The notes beneath the pieces are model-generated. The model was not told where the DNA came from and ran no database searches. It worked only from the letters and a program-made list of their open reading frames with translations. From assembly GCA_013375355.1 (NCBI GenBank), contig JABXJV010000180.1, positions 1 through 43,314 on the forward strand: a stretch of 43,314 nucleotides of DNA, written 5' to 3'. Within the stretch, counting starts at the first letter, position 1; each line of letters starts with the position of its first letter. The DNA comes from Candidatus Helarchaeota archaeon. GTDB lineage: Archaea > Asgardarchaeota > Lokiarchaeia > Helarchaeales > JABXJV01. A program made the translations under genes and the position numbers. Of the stretch, positions 34,753 to 42,939 are shown piece after piece.

Positions 34753-34977
34753 TTGAGTAAAAAGACAAAGACTAAGAAGACCAAAAGTGGTAAATTAGAT
34801 TTAGAAGAAGAACTCGTTCTAGAAATAATAAAAAGAGAATCTCGTAGACCAAAATTTATTGCACATAAAAGTCAAATTCTAAATCAAAATCAAGTCGTCC
34901 AAATCTTAATCAGACTCGAAGAAAAAGGGTTAGTAGAACGAACTAGTAAAAAAAGTTGGATGATGAAACCTGAATAA
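34753..34977 (+). CDS. Small winged-helix DNA-binding-like protein (74 aa)
   Basis: A basic 74-residue protein. A disordered Lys/Thr-rich start (KKTKTKKTKSGK) precedes a compact winged-helix pattern: EEELVLEIIKRESRRPKFIA, the helix QVVQILIRLEEKGLVER and the wing TSKKSWMMKPE. This resembles small archaeal MarR/ArsR-like DNA-binding domains. TTG start, with AAGGAGA about ten bases upstream. It converges on the small unknown gene at 34990. Confidence 0.65.
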   Translation: MSKKTKTKKTKSGKLDLEEELVLEIIKRESRRPKFIAHKSQILNQNQVVQILIRLEEKGLVERTSKKSWMMKPE

Positions 34978-34989
34978 TGTTTAATTGAT

Positions 34990-35313
34990 TTAAAACTTAT
35001 TTAATACCCACTCAAACATTTTAAAAATTTTTAAAACTTTTTCTTCAGGTAATTTTTCTATGTTTTTAATTTCAAAATGAGTAGGAAATCTTGAACATTC
35101 AAGCTCAACATTAAATTCTTCTTTATATTTTGGCTTTACCTGCTTTGTGAGTTTATCATAAAGCCAATCTTGAAGTCCGTTTAATTGATTCTTATCCAGG
35201 TTATCGCTTATAAATTGAAGAAATAAGATATCATTATCAGAAAGGACTAAATTTTCATAGTTTGATACAATTTCCGCAAGTTTTTTGGTCTCTATAGCTT
35301 TCTTAATTGACAT
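34990..35313 (-). CDS. Unknown small helical protein (107 aa)
   Basis: I start at the ATG at 35313 (MSIKKAIETKK), which has GGAT eight bases upstream; a TTG four codons earlier is possible. The sequence is helical and charged: KLAEIVSNYENLVLSDNDI, the segment GLQDWLYDKLTKQV, a short strand VELECSRFPTHFEIKNI, and a final helix. No family is recognised and no active-site residues stand out. Tail-to-tail with the small winged-helix gene. Confidence 0.6.
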   Translation of the reverse strand: MSIKKAIETKKLAEIVSNYENLVLSDNDILFLQFISDNLDKNQLNGLQDWLYDKLTKQVKPKYKEEFNVELECSRFPTHFEIKNIEKLPEEKVLKIFKMFEWVLNKF

Positions 35314-35384
35314 TTTATAATCCAATGAGTATTATATTATATGAATTTTATAATTTAAGTATTTATTAAAAAAAAAGGAATAAA

Positions 35385-35825
35385 TTAACGCTGTCGGGAA
35401 TATTTTCCCATTATTTCGCATGATTCAATAGTTGTTTCTTCGATTATTTTTAAAAAGTTCCTTCTTTTCACTCCTTCAAGTTTCTCATTTGAAAGTGCAT
35501 GCAATTTAAAATAATATCTGTGCGTTCCTCCGGGAGGACATGGACCGCCATAAGGCTTTTTTCCAAAATCATTTTTAATTTCTTCACCCGGCACTGGTCC
35601 GCCTTGTGGAATTTCTAGAACATCCTTAGATATATCAATAACGATCCAATGAACCCAGCCTATTCCTCCTACAGGTGCATCAGGGTCGATACAAGTTAAA
35701 GCAAAACTTTGGACTCCATCAGGTACATCAGACCATTCCAATTGCGGAGATACATCATCACCATCACATGTAAATTTCGATGGGATCATTCCTTCATGCT
35801 GGAAATCTTTACTTGTAATTTTCAA
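35385..35825 (-). CDS. YbhB/YbcL-type PEBP (Raf kinase inhibitor-like) protein
   Basis: A 146-residue phosphatidylethanolamine-binding-protein-fold protein. The core motifs are present: KFTCDGDDVSPQLEW, the pocket motif CIDPDAP, GWVHWIVIDI, and GGPCPPGGTHRYYFKLHAL. In bacteria and archaea these proteins are cytosolic or periplasmic and of uncertain role. TTG start with a GGGAG motif somewhat far upstream. It has no clear operon partner. Confidence 0.95.
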   Translation of the reverse strand: MKITSKDFQHEGMIPSKFTCDGDDVSPQLEWSDVPDGVQSFALTCIDPDAPVGGIGWVHWIVIDISKDVLEIPQGGPVPGEEIKNDFGKKPYGGPCPPGGTHRYYFKLHALSNEKLEGVKRRNFLKIIEETTIESCEIMGKYSRQR

Positions 35826-35924
35826 AGTTATCTAAACTCCCTTATTAAATCATTTAATTAAAATTAGAATTTAATGAATTTTTATAATTTTCTTTTAAAT
35901 TTAAAAAGAGGTTTAAATTTCATA

Positions 35925-37238
35925 TTATAGTTTTTCTTCTTCCAAAAAAATTAACATCATACTATCAAGATTATTTAAGAAGAAGCGACGTTGACATAAA
36001 ATATCAAAATGTGAAATATTACCAAGAGATACAAGTTTTGAGATATCACTAGGACTTAGCTTATTATCTTTGATTAGATCCATTCTGGTTTTAAATTGAT
36101 CTTCAATTTTAACTGGTACCAATATATTATAAATAGATTTTTCTAAAAAAACAATAAAGTCTTCTGTTATGTGAGCTTTTTCTAATTTTTCTTCTAGATA
36201 TGCTTCAATTTTATCCCAAACCAGATTTATTTGCATAGAACTAACGAATTCTACCTTTATTAATGAGTCAAGGAATTCAATAATATCACTAATTAAATTT
36301 GCAGAAATATTTTGATTTCTTAACTTTTCTTCTAATCTAGATAAAAATATTGATTTTAGGAATTTCTTAAATTCAATTATATATGCTTTATTTTGTCGTG
36401 CATCTGAGCATATTTCAATGACCTCATTATGTGGAGTTAGATAAGCAAAACCTTTTCCCTGGGGACCAATTCCTCCAGAAACGACCATCGAAACGCAAGG
36501 ATATCCAAAGACGCCTTTTTCACTCTTATATTGCTCAATTATTTTATTAAATACATCCTCTCTTATTATATGTATTTCCCGGATTGAATCATAAAATTCA
36601 AAGAAAAAGCGAGATGAGATAAGGGAGGCTCCTCCTTTAATTCTTAATGAATGGTAGCCACGTTCTTTGTATGATTTTCTATCATTTTGATAATTTTTAA
36701 GATATCTGTCAAAATTCCCTACTTTTCTAACTCTAAAACCGTATAAATAAAAATTATTTTCTACATATGACCTAATCTCAGTAATTCTATCTTTTCGACT
36801 TATTTCTAAAAGAAATTCTGGTGTAAAACTTAGAAGAAATTTCAAAACAAATTTAGGTAAGTCATAATTAACGAAATTAATGAAATCACTAGTAAAAGTG
36901 CCAAATAAATTATGTAAGTTTTCTACTACCGAATCGGAAGCAATTGAAATCTTGGAATTGAAGTCATCTTTTTTATCTGTTTCCTGTTTTACTAGTTGAT
37001 ATTTATTTGCTATACTTAAAATTTTAAAAAATGAAGAAAAATCGGAAGTTTGAATTGAGTTTTGTAAGGAAACGACTAATAATCCTGCAATTTTTTCTCT
37101 CAAATTTTTGATTTGTTGAAAATCTGGACTTAATTTTTGTTCTGAAATCGAATTAAATAATTCAATGAATCCAGTACCATCTCCAGTTTTAAAACATTGT
37201 AAAATTCTGTTTATTACTGCTTCATTATCTGAAAACAT
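35925..37238 (-). CDS. Unknown protein (437 aa) divergent to the ubiquitin-like gene
   Basis: A 437-residue soluble protein. The first 170 residues are helical with a hydrophobic FVLKFLLSFTPEFLLEI segment. A central region has a Gly-rich loop KGGASLISSRFFFEFYD and the striking VSMVVSGGIGPQGKGFAYLT. The rest is long helices (LISDIIEFLDSLIKVEF) to the end. The Gly-rich centre looks like a fold core, but no nucleotide-binding or catalytic signature is certain. Its promoter region is shared with the second ubiquitin/MoaD-like gene at 37345, about 100 bp away on the other strand. Confidence 0.65.
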   Translation of the reverse strand: MFSDNEAVINRILQCFKTGDGTGFIELFNSISEQKLSPDFQQIKNLREKIAGLLVVSLQNSIQTSDFSSFFKILSIANKYQLVKQETDKKDDFNSKISIASDSVVENLHNLFGTFTSDFINFVNYDLPKFVLKFLLSFTPEFLLEISRKDRITEIRSYVENNFYLYGFRVRKVGNFDRYLKNYQNDRKSYKERGYHSLRIKGGASLISSRFFFEFYDSIREIHIIREDVFNKIIEQYKSEKGVFGYPCVSMVVSGGIGPQGKGFAYLTPHNEVIEICSDARQNKAYIIEFKKFLKSIFLSRLEEKLRNQNISANLISDIIEFLDSLIKVEFVSSMQINLVWDKIEAYLEEKLEKAHITEDFIVFLEKSIYNILVPVKIEDQFKTRMDLIKDNKLSPSDISKLVSLGNISHFDILCQRRFFLNNLDSMMLIFLEEEKL

Positions 37239-37344
37239 AAAAAATCCAAACTTAACTAATAATTTATTGTAATAAAGTCGCTCTACTTATAAAATAATAA
37301 CATTTATATTTTTAGATTACTCTTTTTCTTTTAAGGTGAATATT

Positions 37345-37533
37345 ATGTCTACAAAATCCACTATGACAGAATTAATTTTGGAAAAACGAACAGCTGTTAG
37401 CGATCTTTTAGCTGAATTAAATTTGGAATCAAGTTACTTTGCAGTATTAATTGATGGTAGAACAGTTAGTTTAGATCATATGATAAATGAAGGCGAAAAA
37501 GTAATTATCTTACCAAAGATAGCTGGCGGATAA
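37345..37533 (+). CDS. Ubiquitin/MoaD/ThiS-like small protein ending in Gly-Gly (copy 2)
   Basis: A 62-residue beta-grasp protein of the same type as that at 5107: TELILEKRTAVSDLLAELNL, then FAVLIDGRTVS, and KVIILPKIAGG. The terminal diglycine is intact. I begin at ATG 37345, six bases after AAGGTG; the GTG in that motif could be read as an earlier start. The gene precedes the class III aminotransferase and the aldehyde:ferredoxin oxidoreductase gene. MoaD-type proteins donate sulfur to the tungstopterin that this oxidoreductase needs, so a sulfur-carrier role for tungstopterin is the simplest reading. Protein modification (SAMP/Urm1-like) is the alternative. Confidence 0.86.
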   Translation: MSTKSTMTELILEKRTAVSDLLAELNLESSYFAVLIDGRTVSLDHMINEGEKVIILPKIAGG

Positions 37534-37672
37534 CTAAAACTTTCTAATTTTAATTCGGCAATCTTTTTATTTCTTCCTTTTATCTAACTCGAGTAGTCCT
37601 TAATCTGTTTGTAATTAAGCATCCTCTCTAATTTATCTGAAAATCTTTTAAATTCAATTTTTTTTCTCTAAT

Positions 37673-37682
37673 TTTTTATATA
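37673..37682 (+). promoter_or_regulatory. Probable TATA box for the aminotransferase-AOR genes
   Basis: TTTTTATATA lies 46 bases before the ATG at 37728. It leaves space for a transcription start near 37707 and a short leader that contains the GAGGG Shine-Dalgarno motif. It is the cleanest TATA-like element I noticed, but the background is AT-rich. Confidence 0.4.
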
Positions 37683-37727
37683 CATATTCTTTATTCATTG
37701 TAATTTAGATCGATTAGAGGGTAAAAT

Positions 37728-39041
37728 ATGCCAATGATTAAAGTACCTCCTCCTGGTCCAAAATCTAAAAAAGTAATTGATATGGACAAAAAATATTTAT
37801 GTAACTCGACTAAGGTTTCACCAATTGTAGCTGAAATTGGTAAAAAATGTATACTGATAGATATTGATGGAAATGAATATCTGGATTTTACATCGGGGAT
37901 CTCTGTTGCTAATATAGGCTATCAACATCCTCGTTTAAAGGCCGCAATTAAAAAGCAGTTGGATAAGTTAATTCATTTCGCACCTCAAGATTTTTACAAC
38001 GAAACCCAAGTTAATTTAGCAAAAATCTTATGTGAAATAAGCCCTGGGACCTTTGATAAAAAGGTATTTTTTTCAAATAGTGGAACAGAATCAGTAGAAG
38101 CCGCCTTAAAGCTAGCGAGAGCCCATAGAAACTGTCTACAAATTATTGCATTTATTGGGGGTTTTCATGGAAGGACAATGGGTTCCTTAGCATTAACCGC
38201 TAGTAAACCCATACATAGGCGGGAGTTTCTACCATTACTCTCAAATGTAACTCATGTACCATTTGGGAATTGTTATCATTGTAAATTTGAAGACCCTAGT
38301 GAATGCGGTTTTTATTGCGCGGATTATATTGAGGAAGTCATATTTAGGACTTTTCTACCTTCTGATAAAGTCGCGGCAATTATCGCAGAACCAATTCAAG
38401 GAGAGGGTGGAATGGTTGTTCCTCCAGATGGATTCCATGAAAGTATAAGGAAGATTTGTGATGAACACCAAGTTCCATTAGTGATTGATGAAGTTCAAGC
38501 TGGACTTGGACGAACTGGAAAAATGTTCGCTATAGAACATTGGAATGTTGTACCCGATATGATTACTATTGCTAAATCTTTAGGATCAGGAGTACCGATA
38601 GGGGCTACAATATTTAATAGGAAATATGACTTTGATGAATCAGGAATGCACTCAAATACCTTTGGAGGTAATCCATTAGCTTGTGCTGCTGCGTATGAGA
38701 CCATTAAAATTGTGCAAGAAGAGAAATTGATTGAAAATTCTGCAAGGATGGGTGAATTTTTTATGAAACGTCTAAAAGAATTTGAGGATGATTATGAGCC
38801 AATAGGACAAGTCCGTGGTAAAGGTCTAATGATGGGGATTGAATTTGTAAAAGATAAAAAATTAAAGACTCCAGATCACGAAATTCCCAAAAAAATTATG
38901 AGTGAAGCGCTTAAAAAAGGATTAATTTTATTGCCAGCCGGAGTTTCGGTTATTAGAATTATGCCTCCGCTTAATATTGATGAAGAATTAGCAACGGAAG
39001 GTTTAAACATTTTGGATGAAGTATTAAAACAATGCTGTTAA
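37728..39041 (+). CDS. Class III (ornithine/GABA-type) aminotransferase or amino-acid racemase
   Basis: A 437-residue PLP enzyme. Motifs: FTSGISVANIGYQHPRL, SNSGTESVEAALKLAR, FHGRTMGSLALT, the PLP aspartate in VIDEVQAGLGRTG (Asp254), and Lys283 in TIAKSLGSGVPIGA. A four-Cys insertion (C182, C185, C193, C197; NCYHC then CGFYC) matches the one in a Thermococcales subgroup that includes GABA-type aminotransferases and a broad-substrate amino-acid racemase, so these activities are both possible. It is followed 30 bp later by AOR on the same strand, suggesting that the aldehyde or semialdehyde product is passed on. The ATG start has GAGGG upstream. Confidence 0.92.
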   Translation: MPMIKVPPPGPKSKKVIDMDKKYLCNSTKVSPIVAEIGKKCILIDIDGNEYLDFTSGISVANIGYQHPRLKAAIKKQLDKLIHFAPQDFYNETQVNLAKILCEISPGTFDKKVFFSNSGTESVEAALKLARAHRNCLQIIAFIGGFHGRTMGSLALTASKPIHRREFLPLLSNVTHVPFGNCYHCKFEDPSECGFYCADYIEEVIFRTFLPSDKVAAIIAEPIQGEGGMVVPPDGFHESIRKICDEHQVPLVIDEVQAGLGRTGKMFAIEHWNVVPDMITIAKSLGSGVPIGATIFNRKYDFDESGMHSNTFGGNPLACAAAYETIKIVQEEKLIENSARMGEFFMKRLKEFEDDYEPIGQVRGKGLMMGIEFVKDKKLKTPDHEIPKKIMSEALKKGLILLPAGVSVIRIMPPLNIDEELATEGLNILDEVLKQCC

Positions 39042-39071
39042 AATGATTTTATTAAAAGAGGAGGATTAAAT

Positions 39072-40910
39072 ATGCCAATTAAAGGATATGCTGGAAAAAT
39101 CGCATATATTGATTTGGAGCATCAAAAAGTTACAGAAAAACCATTGGATGATGAATTTGCAAAAGAATTCTTAGGTGGCAGAGGTTTCGTTGCAAAATTA
39201 TTATGGGAAGAGCTGCCACCAAAGACTGATCCTTTAAGCCCTTCAAATATCTTTATTGTATCCACTGGGATCTTAACAGGACATATGGTTCCTTCTGCTA
39301 ACAGAACAATATTTGGTTCAAAGTCACCTTATACAGGAGGATATGTTGATAGTATGATGGGAGGTTTTTTCTCTCCACAGTTGAAATTCGCTGGATATGA
39401 TATGTTAGTTTTTAAAAATCGTGCTATTCAACCAATATATATTCTTGTAAATGAAGGTGAGATTAGTATTGAGGACGCTACAAAACTTTGGGGAAAGGGA
39501 GCTATAGATACAGAAAAAATTTTAAAGAAAAAATATTCAGAAAAGCATCAAATTGTCTCGATTGGCCCTGCTGCAGAAAATGGAGTGAAGTACGCTTGTA
39601 TAACCCATGCTGATGGTAGAAATGCAGGGAGAGAAGGTATTGGAACTGTTATGGGAAATAAAAAAATCAAAGCTATCGTTACAAGGGGAACTAAAAGACC
39701 GGAAGTTCATAATCGGGATGAACTAATAGAATTAAGTAAACAAGCTAATAAAGAAATTAAATCAGATTCGTTTTTTGATGCATTTCATAAATATGGCACT
39801 ACAAATGTAGTGGAATTTTGCCATAATTTCGGCTTATTGCCAAATAAGAACTTTCAATATGGAAGTTATGATGATTGGGAAAAAATTAGCGGACAAACAC
39901 AAAGAAAGGAGACATTAGTAAAAGATGGAACATGCTGGGGTTGTGTTATTGGGTGTTGGATGACGGTTAATATAGAAAAATATGGTGGGATTGAATCTCA
40001 TTTTACTGAATATGAAACAACCGCTTTAATAGGATCAAATTTAGAATTAAAAGATGTTCAAGATTTACAATATGCTAATTATCTATGCAATAATTTAGGT
40101 ATAGATACCGTTTCAACTGGTTCTGTGATAGGTTTTGCAATTGAGTGTTATGAAAGGAAAATTATTACTTCAAAGGATACAGATGGATTGAAATTAAAAT
40201 TTGGTGATGAAAAATTAATTTTTGATTTAATTAATAAAATTGCTAATAAAGATGGATTTGGAGCTTTATTAGCAGAAGGAACTGTGCCATTAGCAAAAAG
40301 ATGGGGGAAAAGTTCTATCGATTATGTGATTCAAGTTAAAAATAATGATGCCACGGGTTATGATTCAAGAATGACTCCAGCAATGGCACTCTCATTTATG
40401 ACTGCTGATGTAGGTGCACACCATAATCGGTCTTGGGCAATAATGGACGATGTGAAAATGGGACGTGAGGAAATTAAAGGTAAACCTGAAGTTGTCATTG
40501 AATTACAACATAAGCGACCTTTATTAGATCAATTAGGTGTATGTAGATTTCCATGGGTCGAGACGAGTCTTGATTTCGATTATTACGCAAAATTTTATAC
40601 CGCAATTACAGGAATTGAAACAACCACTAAAGAATTATTAAAAAAATCCGAAAAAATTTGGAATTTAACTCGATGCTTCTGGTTTAGAGAAGTTCCTGGA
40701 TTTGGACGAGACTGGGACCTCCCACCAAAAAGATGGACAGAACCAATGGATAAGGGTCCGACTAAGGGACAGACCTTGAAAATGAAAGATTATCAAAAAC
40801 TTCTTGATAAATATTATGAACTTAGGGGTTGGGATTCAAATGGAAAACCAACCAGAGAAAAACTAAAAGAATTAAAACTAGATTTTATTATAGATAAATT
40901 AGAAATCTAA
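39072..40910 (+). CDS. aor: Aldehyde:ferredoxin oxidoreductase (tungsten)
   Basis: A 612-residue AOR-family enzyme that oxidises aldehydes to acids with ferredoxin and uses a bis-tungstopterin. The 4Fe-4S cluster ligands are visible: C288, C291, C295 (CWGCVIGC) with a further Cys in LGVCRFPW near residue 502. The pterin-binding motif AGREGIGTVMGNKKIKAI and the N-terminal GGRGFVAKLLWEELPP are typical. The length is normal for this family. A strong GAGGAGG Shine-Dalgarno motif precedes the ATG. The upstream aminotransferase gene (30 bp gap) and MoaD-like gene fit a Strecker-type amino-acid oxidation route, which is inference. Confidence 0.95.
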   Translation: MPIKGYAGKIAYIDLEHQKVTEKPLDDEFAKEFLGGRGFVAKLLWEELPPKTDPLSPSNIFIVSTGILTGHMVPSANRTIFGSKSPYTGGYVDSMMGGFFSPQLKFAGYDMLVFKNRAIQPIYILVNEGEISIEDATKLWGKGAIDTEKILKKKYSEKHQIVSIGPAAENGVKYACITHADGRNAGREGIGTVMGNKKIKAIVTRGTKRPEVHNRDELIELSKQANKEIKSDSFFDAFHKYGTTNVVEFCHNFGLLPNKNFQYGSYDDWEKISGQTQRKETLVKDGTCWGCVIGCWMTVNIEKYGGIESHFTEYETTALIGSNLELKDVQDLQYANYLCNNLGIDTVSTGSVIGFAIECYERKIITSKDTDGLKLKFGDEKLIFDLINKIANKDGFGALLAEGTVPLAKRWGKSSIDYVIQVKNNDATGYDSRMTPAMALSFMTADVGAHHNRSWAIMDDVKMGREEIKGKPEVVIELQHKRPLLDQLGVCRFPWVETSLDFDYYAKFYTAITGIETTTKELLKKSEKIWNLTRCFWFREVPGFGRDWDLPPKRWTEPMDKGPTKGQTLKMKDYQKLLDKYYELRGWDSNGKPTREKLKELKLDFIIDKLEI

Positions 40911-40933
40911 ACTTTAATAATGAAAATCATTTA

Positions 40934-41779
40934 TTATCTTTCAATTTTTAAAGCAGCAAGAATTTCGATTAATATATTTGCTGCAAGATGACTTGTCATA
41001 TCTTGAATATCGTATTTTGGATTAGTTTCCATAATATCTACTCCAACAAGTCGTCCCCATGATGCAATATTCTTAACTATATACATTAACCTAACAGCAG
41101 ATATCCCACCTGGAGATGGGCTACCAACTCCAGGAGCAAAGGCTGGATCTAAAACATCCATATCAATCGATAAGTAAATATTTTTATTAGCAATTTTCTC
41201 TATTTCTTTCAATACATTTTTCATACCAATATCGTAAATTTCATAAGTGGTATATGTTTTAAGCCCCAATTTTCGAATATTCATAAGTTCTTCTATCTCT
41301 GGATCACGTATTCCGACTTCCACACTTGAGGCTATATCAATATTATTGAACTGAGATACATCAAAAATTACACTACCAAAATAATGTCTTTTTGATGAAA
41401 TAATATCAGGATGAGCATCAAAATATATTAGACTAATCTCTATATCAGTTGGAAACCCCTTTAAGACTTCGGTAGTTATCGAATGATCACCACCCAAAGT
41501 TACAGGAATTTTGTTATTCTCAACAATACTTCGTACAATATCTACTACTTCTTCTTTTTTTACATCTCCCAAATCATGAATTTTTGTTTTTATTTCTCCA
41601 GAAAGAGATTGTGCAATTCGAGTGGGTCCATAAACATCACGACTGCTCGAGACATTTCTTATAAAATATGGTCCTAATTGCGCTCCTACTCTTGAAGCAT
41701 GACTTCCACGTTCATCAGGTACTCCGATAATTATACAATCTGCCTCTTCATATGATGAATTTGCCCATGGAAATTTCAA
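40934..41779 (-). CDS. speB: Agmatinase/ureohydrolase family protein
   Basis: A 281-residue arginase-superfamily enzyme with a complete binuclear metal site: His99 (LGGDHS), Asp121, His123 and Asp125 (FDAHPDI), Asp206 and Asp208 (SIDMDVLDP). It has the usual C-terminal GVDIMETNPKYD. Agmatinase hydrolyses agmatine to putrescine plus urea. Arginase or formiminoglutamase relatives share the motifs, so specificity is not proven. TTG start, with GGAGTGA six bases upstream. It converges on the AOR gene. Confidence 0.92.
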   Translation of the reverse strand: MKFPWANSSYEEADCIIIGVPDERGSHASRVGAQLGPYFIRNVSSSRDVYGPTRIAQSLSGEIKTKIHDLGDVKKEEVVDIVRSIVENNKIPVTLGGDHSITTEVLKGFPTDIEISLIYFDAHPDIISSKRHYFGSVIFDVSQFNNIDIASSVEVGIRDPEIEELMNIRKLGLKTYTTYEIYDIGMKNVLKEIEKIANKNIYLSIDMDVLDPAFAPGVGSPSPGGISAVRLMYIVKNIASWGRLVGVDIMETNPKYDIQDMTSHLAANILIEILAALKIER

Positions 41780-41986
41780 ATAAATTCACTCCAATATTGA
41801 AAAATTAAATAATATTTCTCATAAGGAATAATGAAGGGAGATTAAAAAATTTAAACATTTAATACGTATATTTAATTTTTTTCGATAATTTCATAATTCT
41901 CGCCTAAGTAATAAAACTTATAATTGTCGAAATGTTAAAAAAATGATTTTCTCATTTTTAATAGGAGCAAACTTATTTTTTAAGAA

Positions 41987-41991
41987 GTGAT
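41987..41991 (+). promoter_or_regulatory. Shine-Dalgarno motif GTGAT that supports an ATA start
   Basis: GTGAT is followed by four bases and then ATA at 41996. The same motif-to-start spacing is seen for the coiled-coil gene at 19412 (GTGAT, four bases, ATG) and nearly so for the gene at 25073 (GGTGAT before TTG). It supports translation of the NifB-like gene from the ATA codon. Confidence 0.45.
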
Positions 41992-41995
41992 TTAA

Positions 41996-42931
41996 ATAGC
42001 AGAATTAACAAATGAGGAAATAATTTCAAGGTTAAAGAACGTTTCGAGGGTTCCAGTTAATCGTGAATATATTGAGGACTTAATTAGCAGGTCAATTCAC
42101 CCTTGTTACAGTGAGAGAGCACACTTTAAAACGGGAAGAATTCATCTTCCAGTGGCTCCTGTTTGTAATATTCAATGCAATTATTGTAAAAGGGACATCA
42201 ATAAAAGTGAAGATAGACCTGGAGTTGCAGCTAGTATATTGAAGCCTTTAGAAGCTCTTGAAGTACTGAAAACAGCTTTGAAAAAAATGCCTCAAATTAA
42301 AGTAGTTGGTATTGCAGGACCAGGGGAACCGCTGGCAAATCCAAATACATTTGAGACATTTCGATTGGTTCATAAAGAATTTCCAGCTTTAATTAAATGT
42401 GTTGCAAGTAATGGATTACTTCTATCAGAAAAAGTTGATGAATTAAAAAAAGTTGGAGTTTCAACAGTTACTGTGACTATCAATGCTGTAGATCCTGAAG
42501 TAGCAAGCAAAATTTATCCTTTTGTTATTTATAAAGATTCAACATTAACAGGAATTGAAGGTGCTAAATTATTACTGAAAAAACAAATGGAAGGGGTTGA
42601 AAAAGCAAGTTCAGCAGGAATGTTAGTTAAGATTAACACCGTTTTAATTCCAGAAATTAATTTTAATGAAATCGAGAAAATTTCTTTAGAAACAGCTAAG
42701 CGGGGAGCTGTATTACATAATATAATTCCATTAATACCAATTTATAATTTTATAGATATTCCTAAACCTACAGCTGAACAACTTAAAGAAGCTAGAAGTA
42801 TCTCTCTAAAATTTTTACCCCAATTTAGAGTATGTAAACAGTGTCGGGCTGATGCTATAGGAGTGCCCGGTTTAGAAAAATGTTTATCTTGCTCTCAAGA
42901 TAATTTAGGTTCTGTATATTTCCATGGATAA
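41996..42931 (+). CDS. nifB: NifB-like radical SAM protein, apparently starting at ATA
   Basis: A radical SAM enzyme with the NifB-type order of motifs: HPCYSERAH, RIHLPVAPVCNIQCNYCKR (the CxxxCxxC cluster), GIAGPGEPLANP, VASNGLLL, VTVTINAVDPEVA, VKINTVLIPEIN, and the C-terminal CKQCRADAIGVPG with extra cysteines. NifB makes the NifB-co 8Fe-9S-C precursor of nitrogenase cofactor. There is no C-terminal NifX-like domain, as in archaeal NifB. The frame is open from a stop at 41993, but no ATG, GTG or TTG exists until 42152, which would cut off the HPCY motif. The ATA at 41996 (311 residues, reading IAELTNEEII) is the best start. No nifHDK is visible, so the role is uncertain. Confidence 0.85.
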   Translation: MAELTNEEIISRLKNVSRVPVNREYIEDLISRSIHPCYSERAHFKTGRIHLPVAPVCNIQCNYCKRDINKSEDRPGVAASILKPLEALEVLKTALKKMPQIKVVGIAGPGEPLANPNTFETFRLVHKEFPALIKCVASNGLLLSEKVDELKKVGVSTVTVTINAVDPEVASKIYPFVIYKDSTLTGIEGAKLLLKKQMEGVEKASSAGMLVKINTVLIPEINFNEIEKISLETAKRGAVLHNIIPLIPIYNFIDIPKPTAEQLKEARSISLKFLPQFRVCKQCRADAIGVPGLEKCLSCSQDNLGSVYFHG

Positions 42932-42939
42932 ATTTAAAA

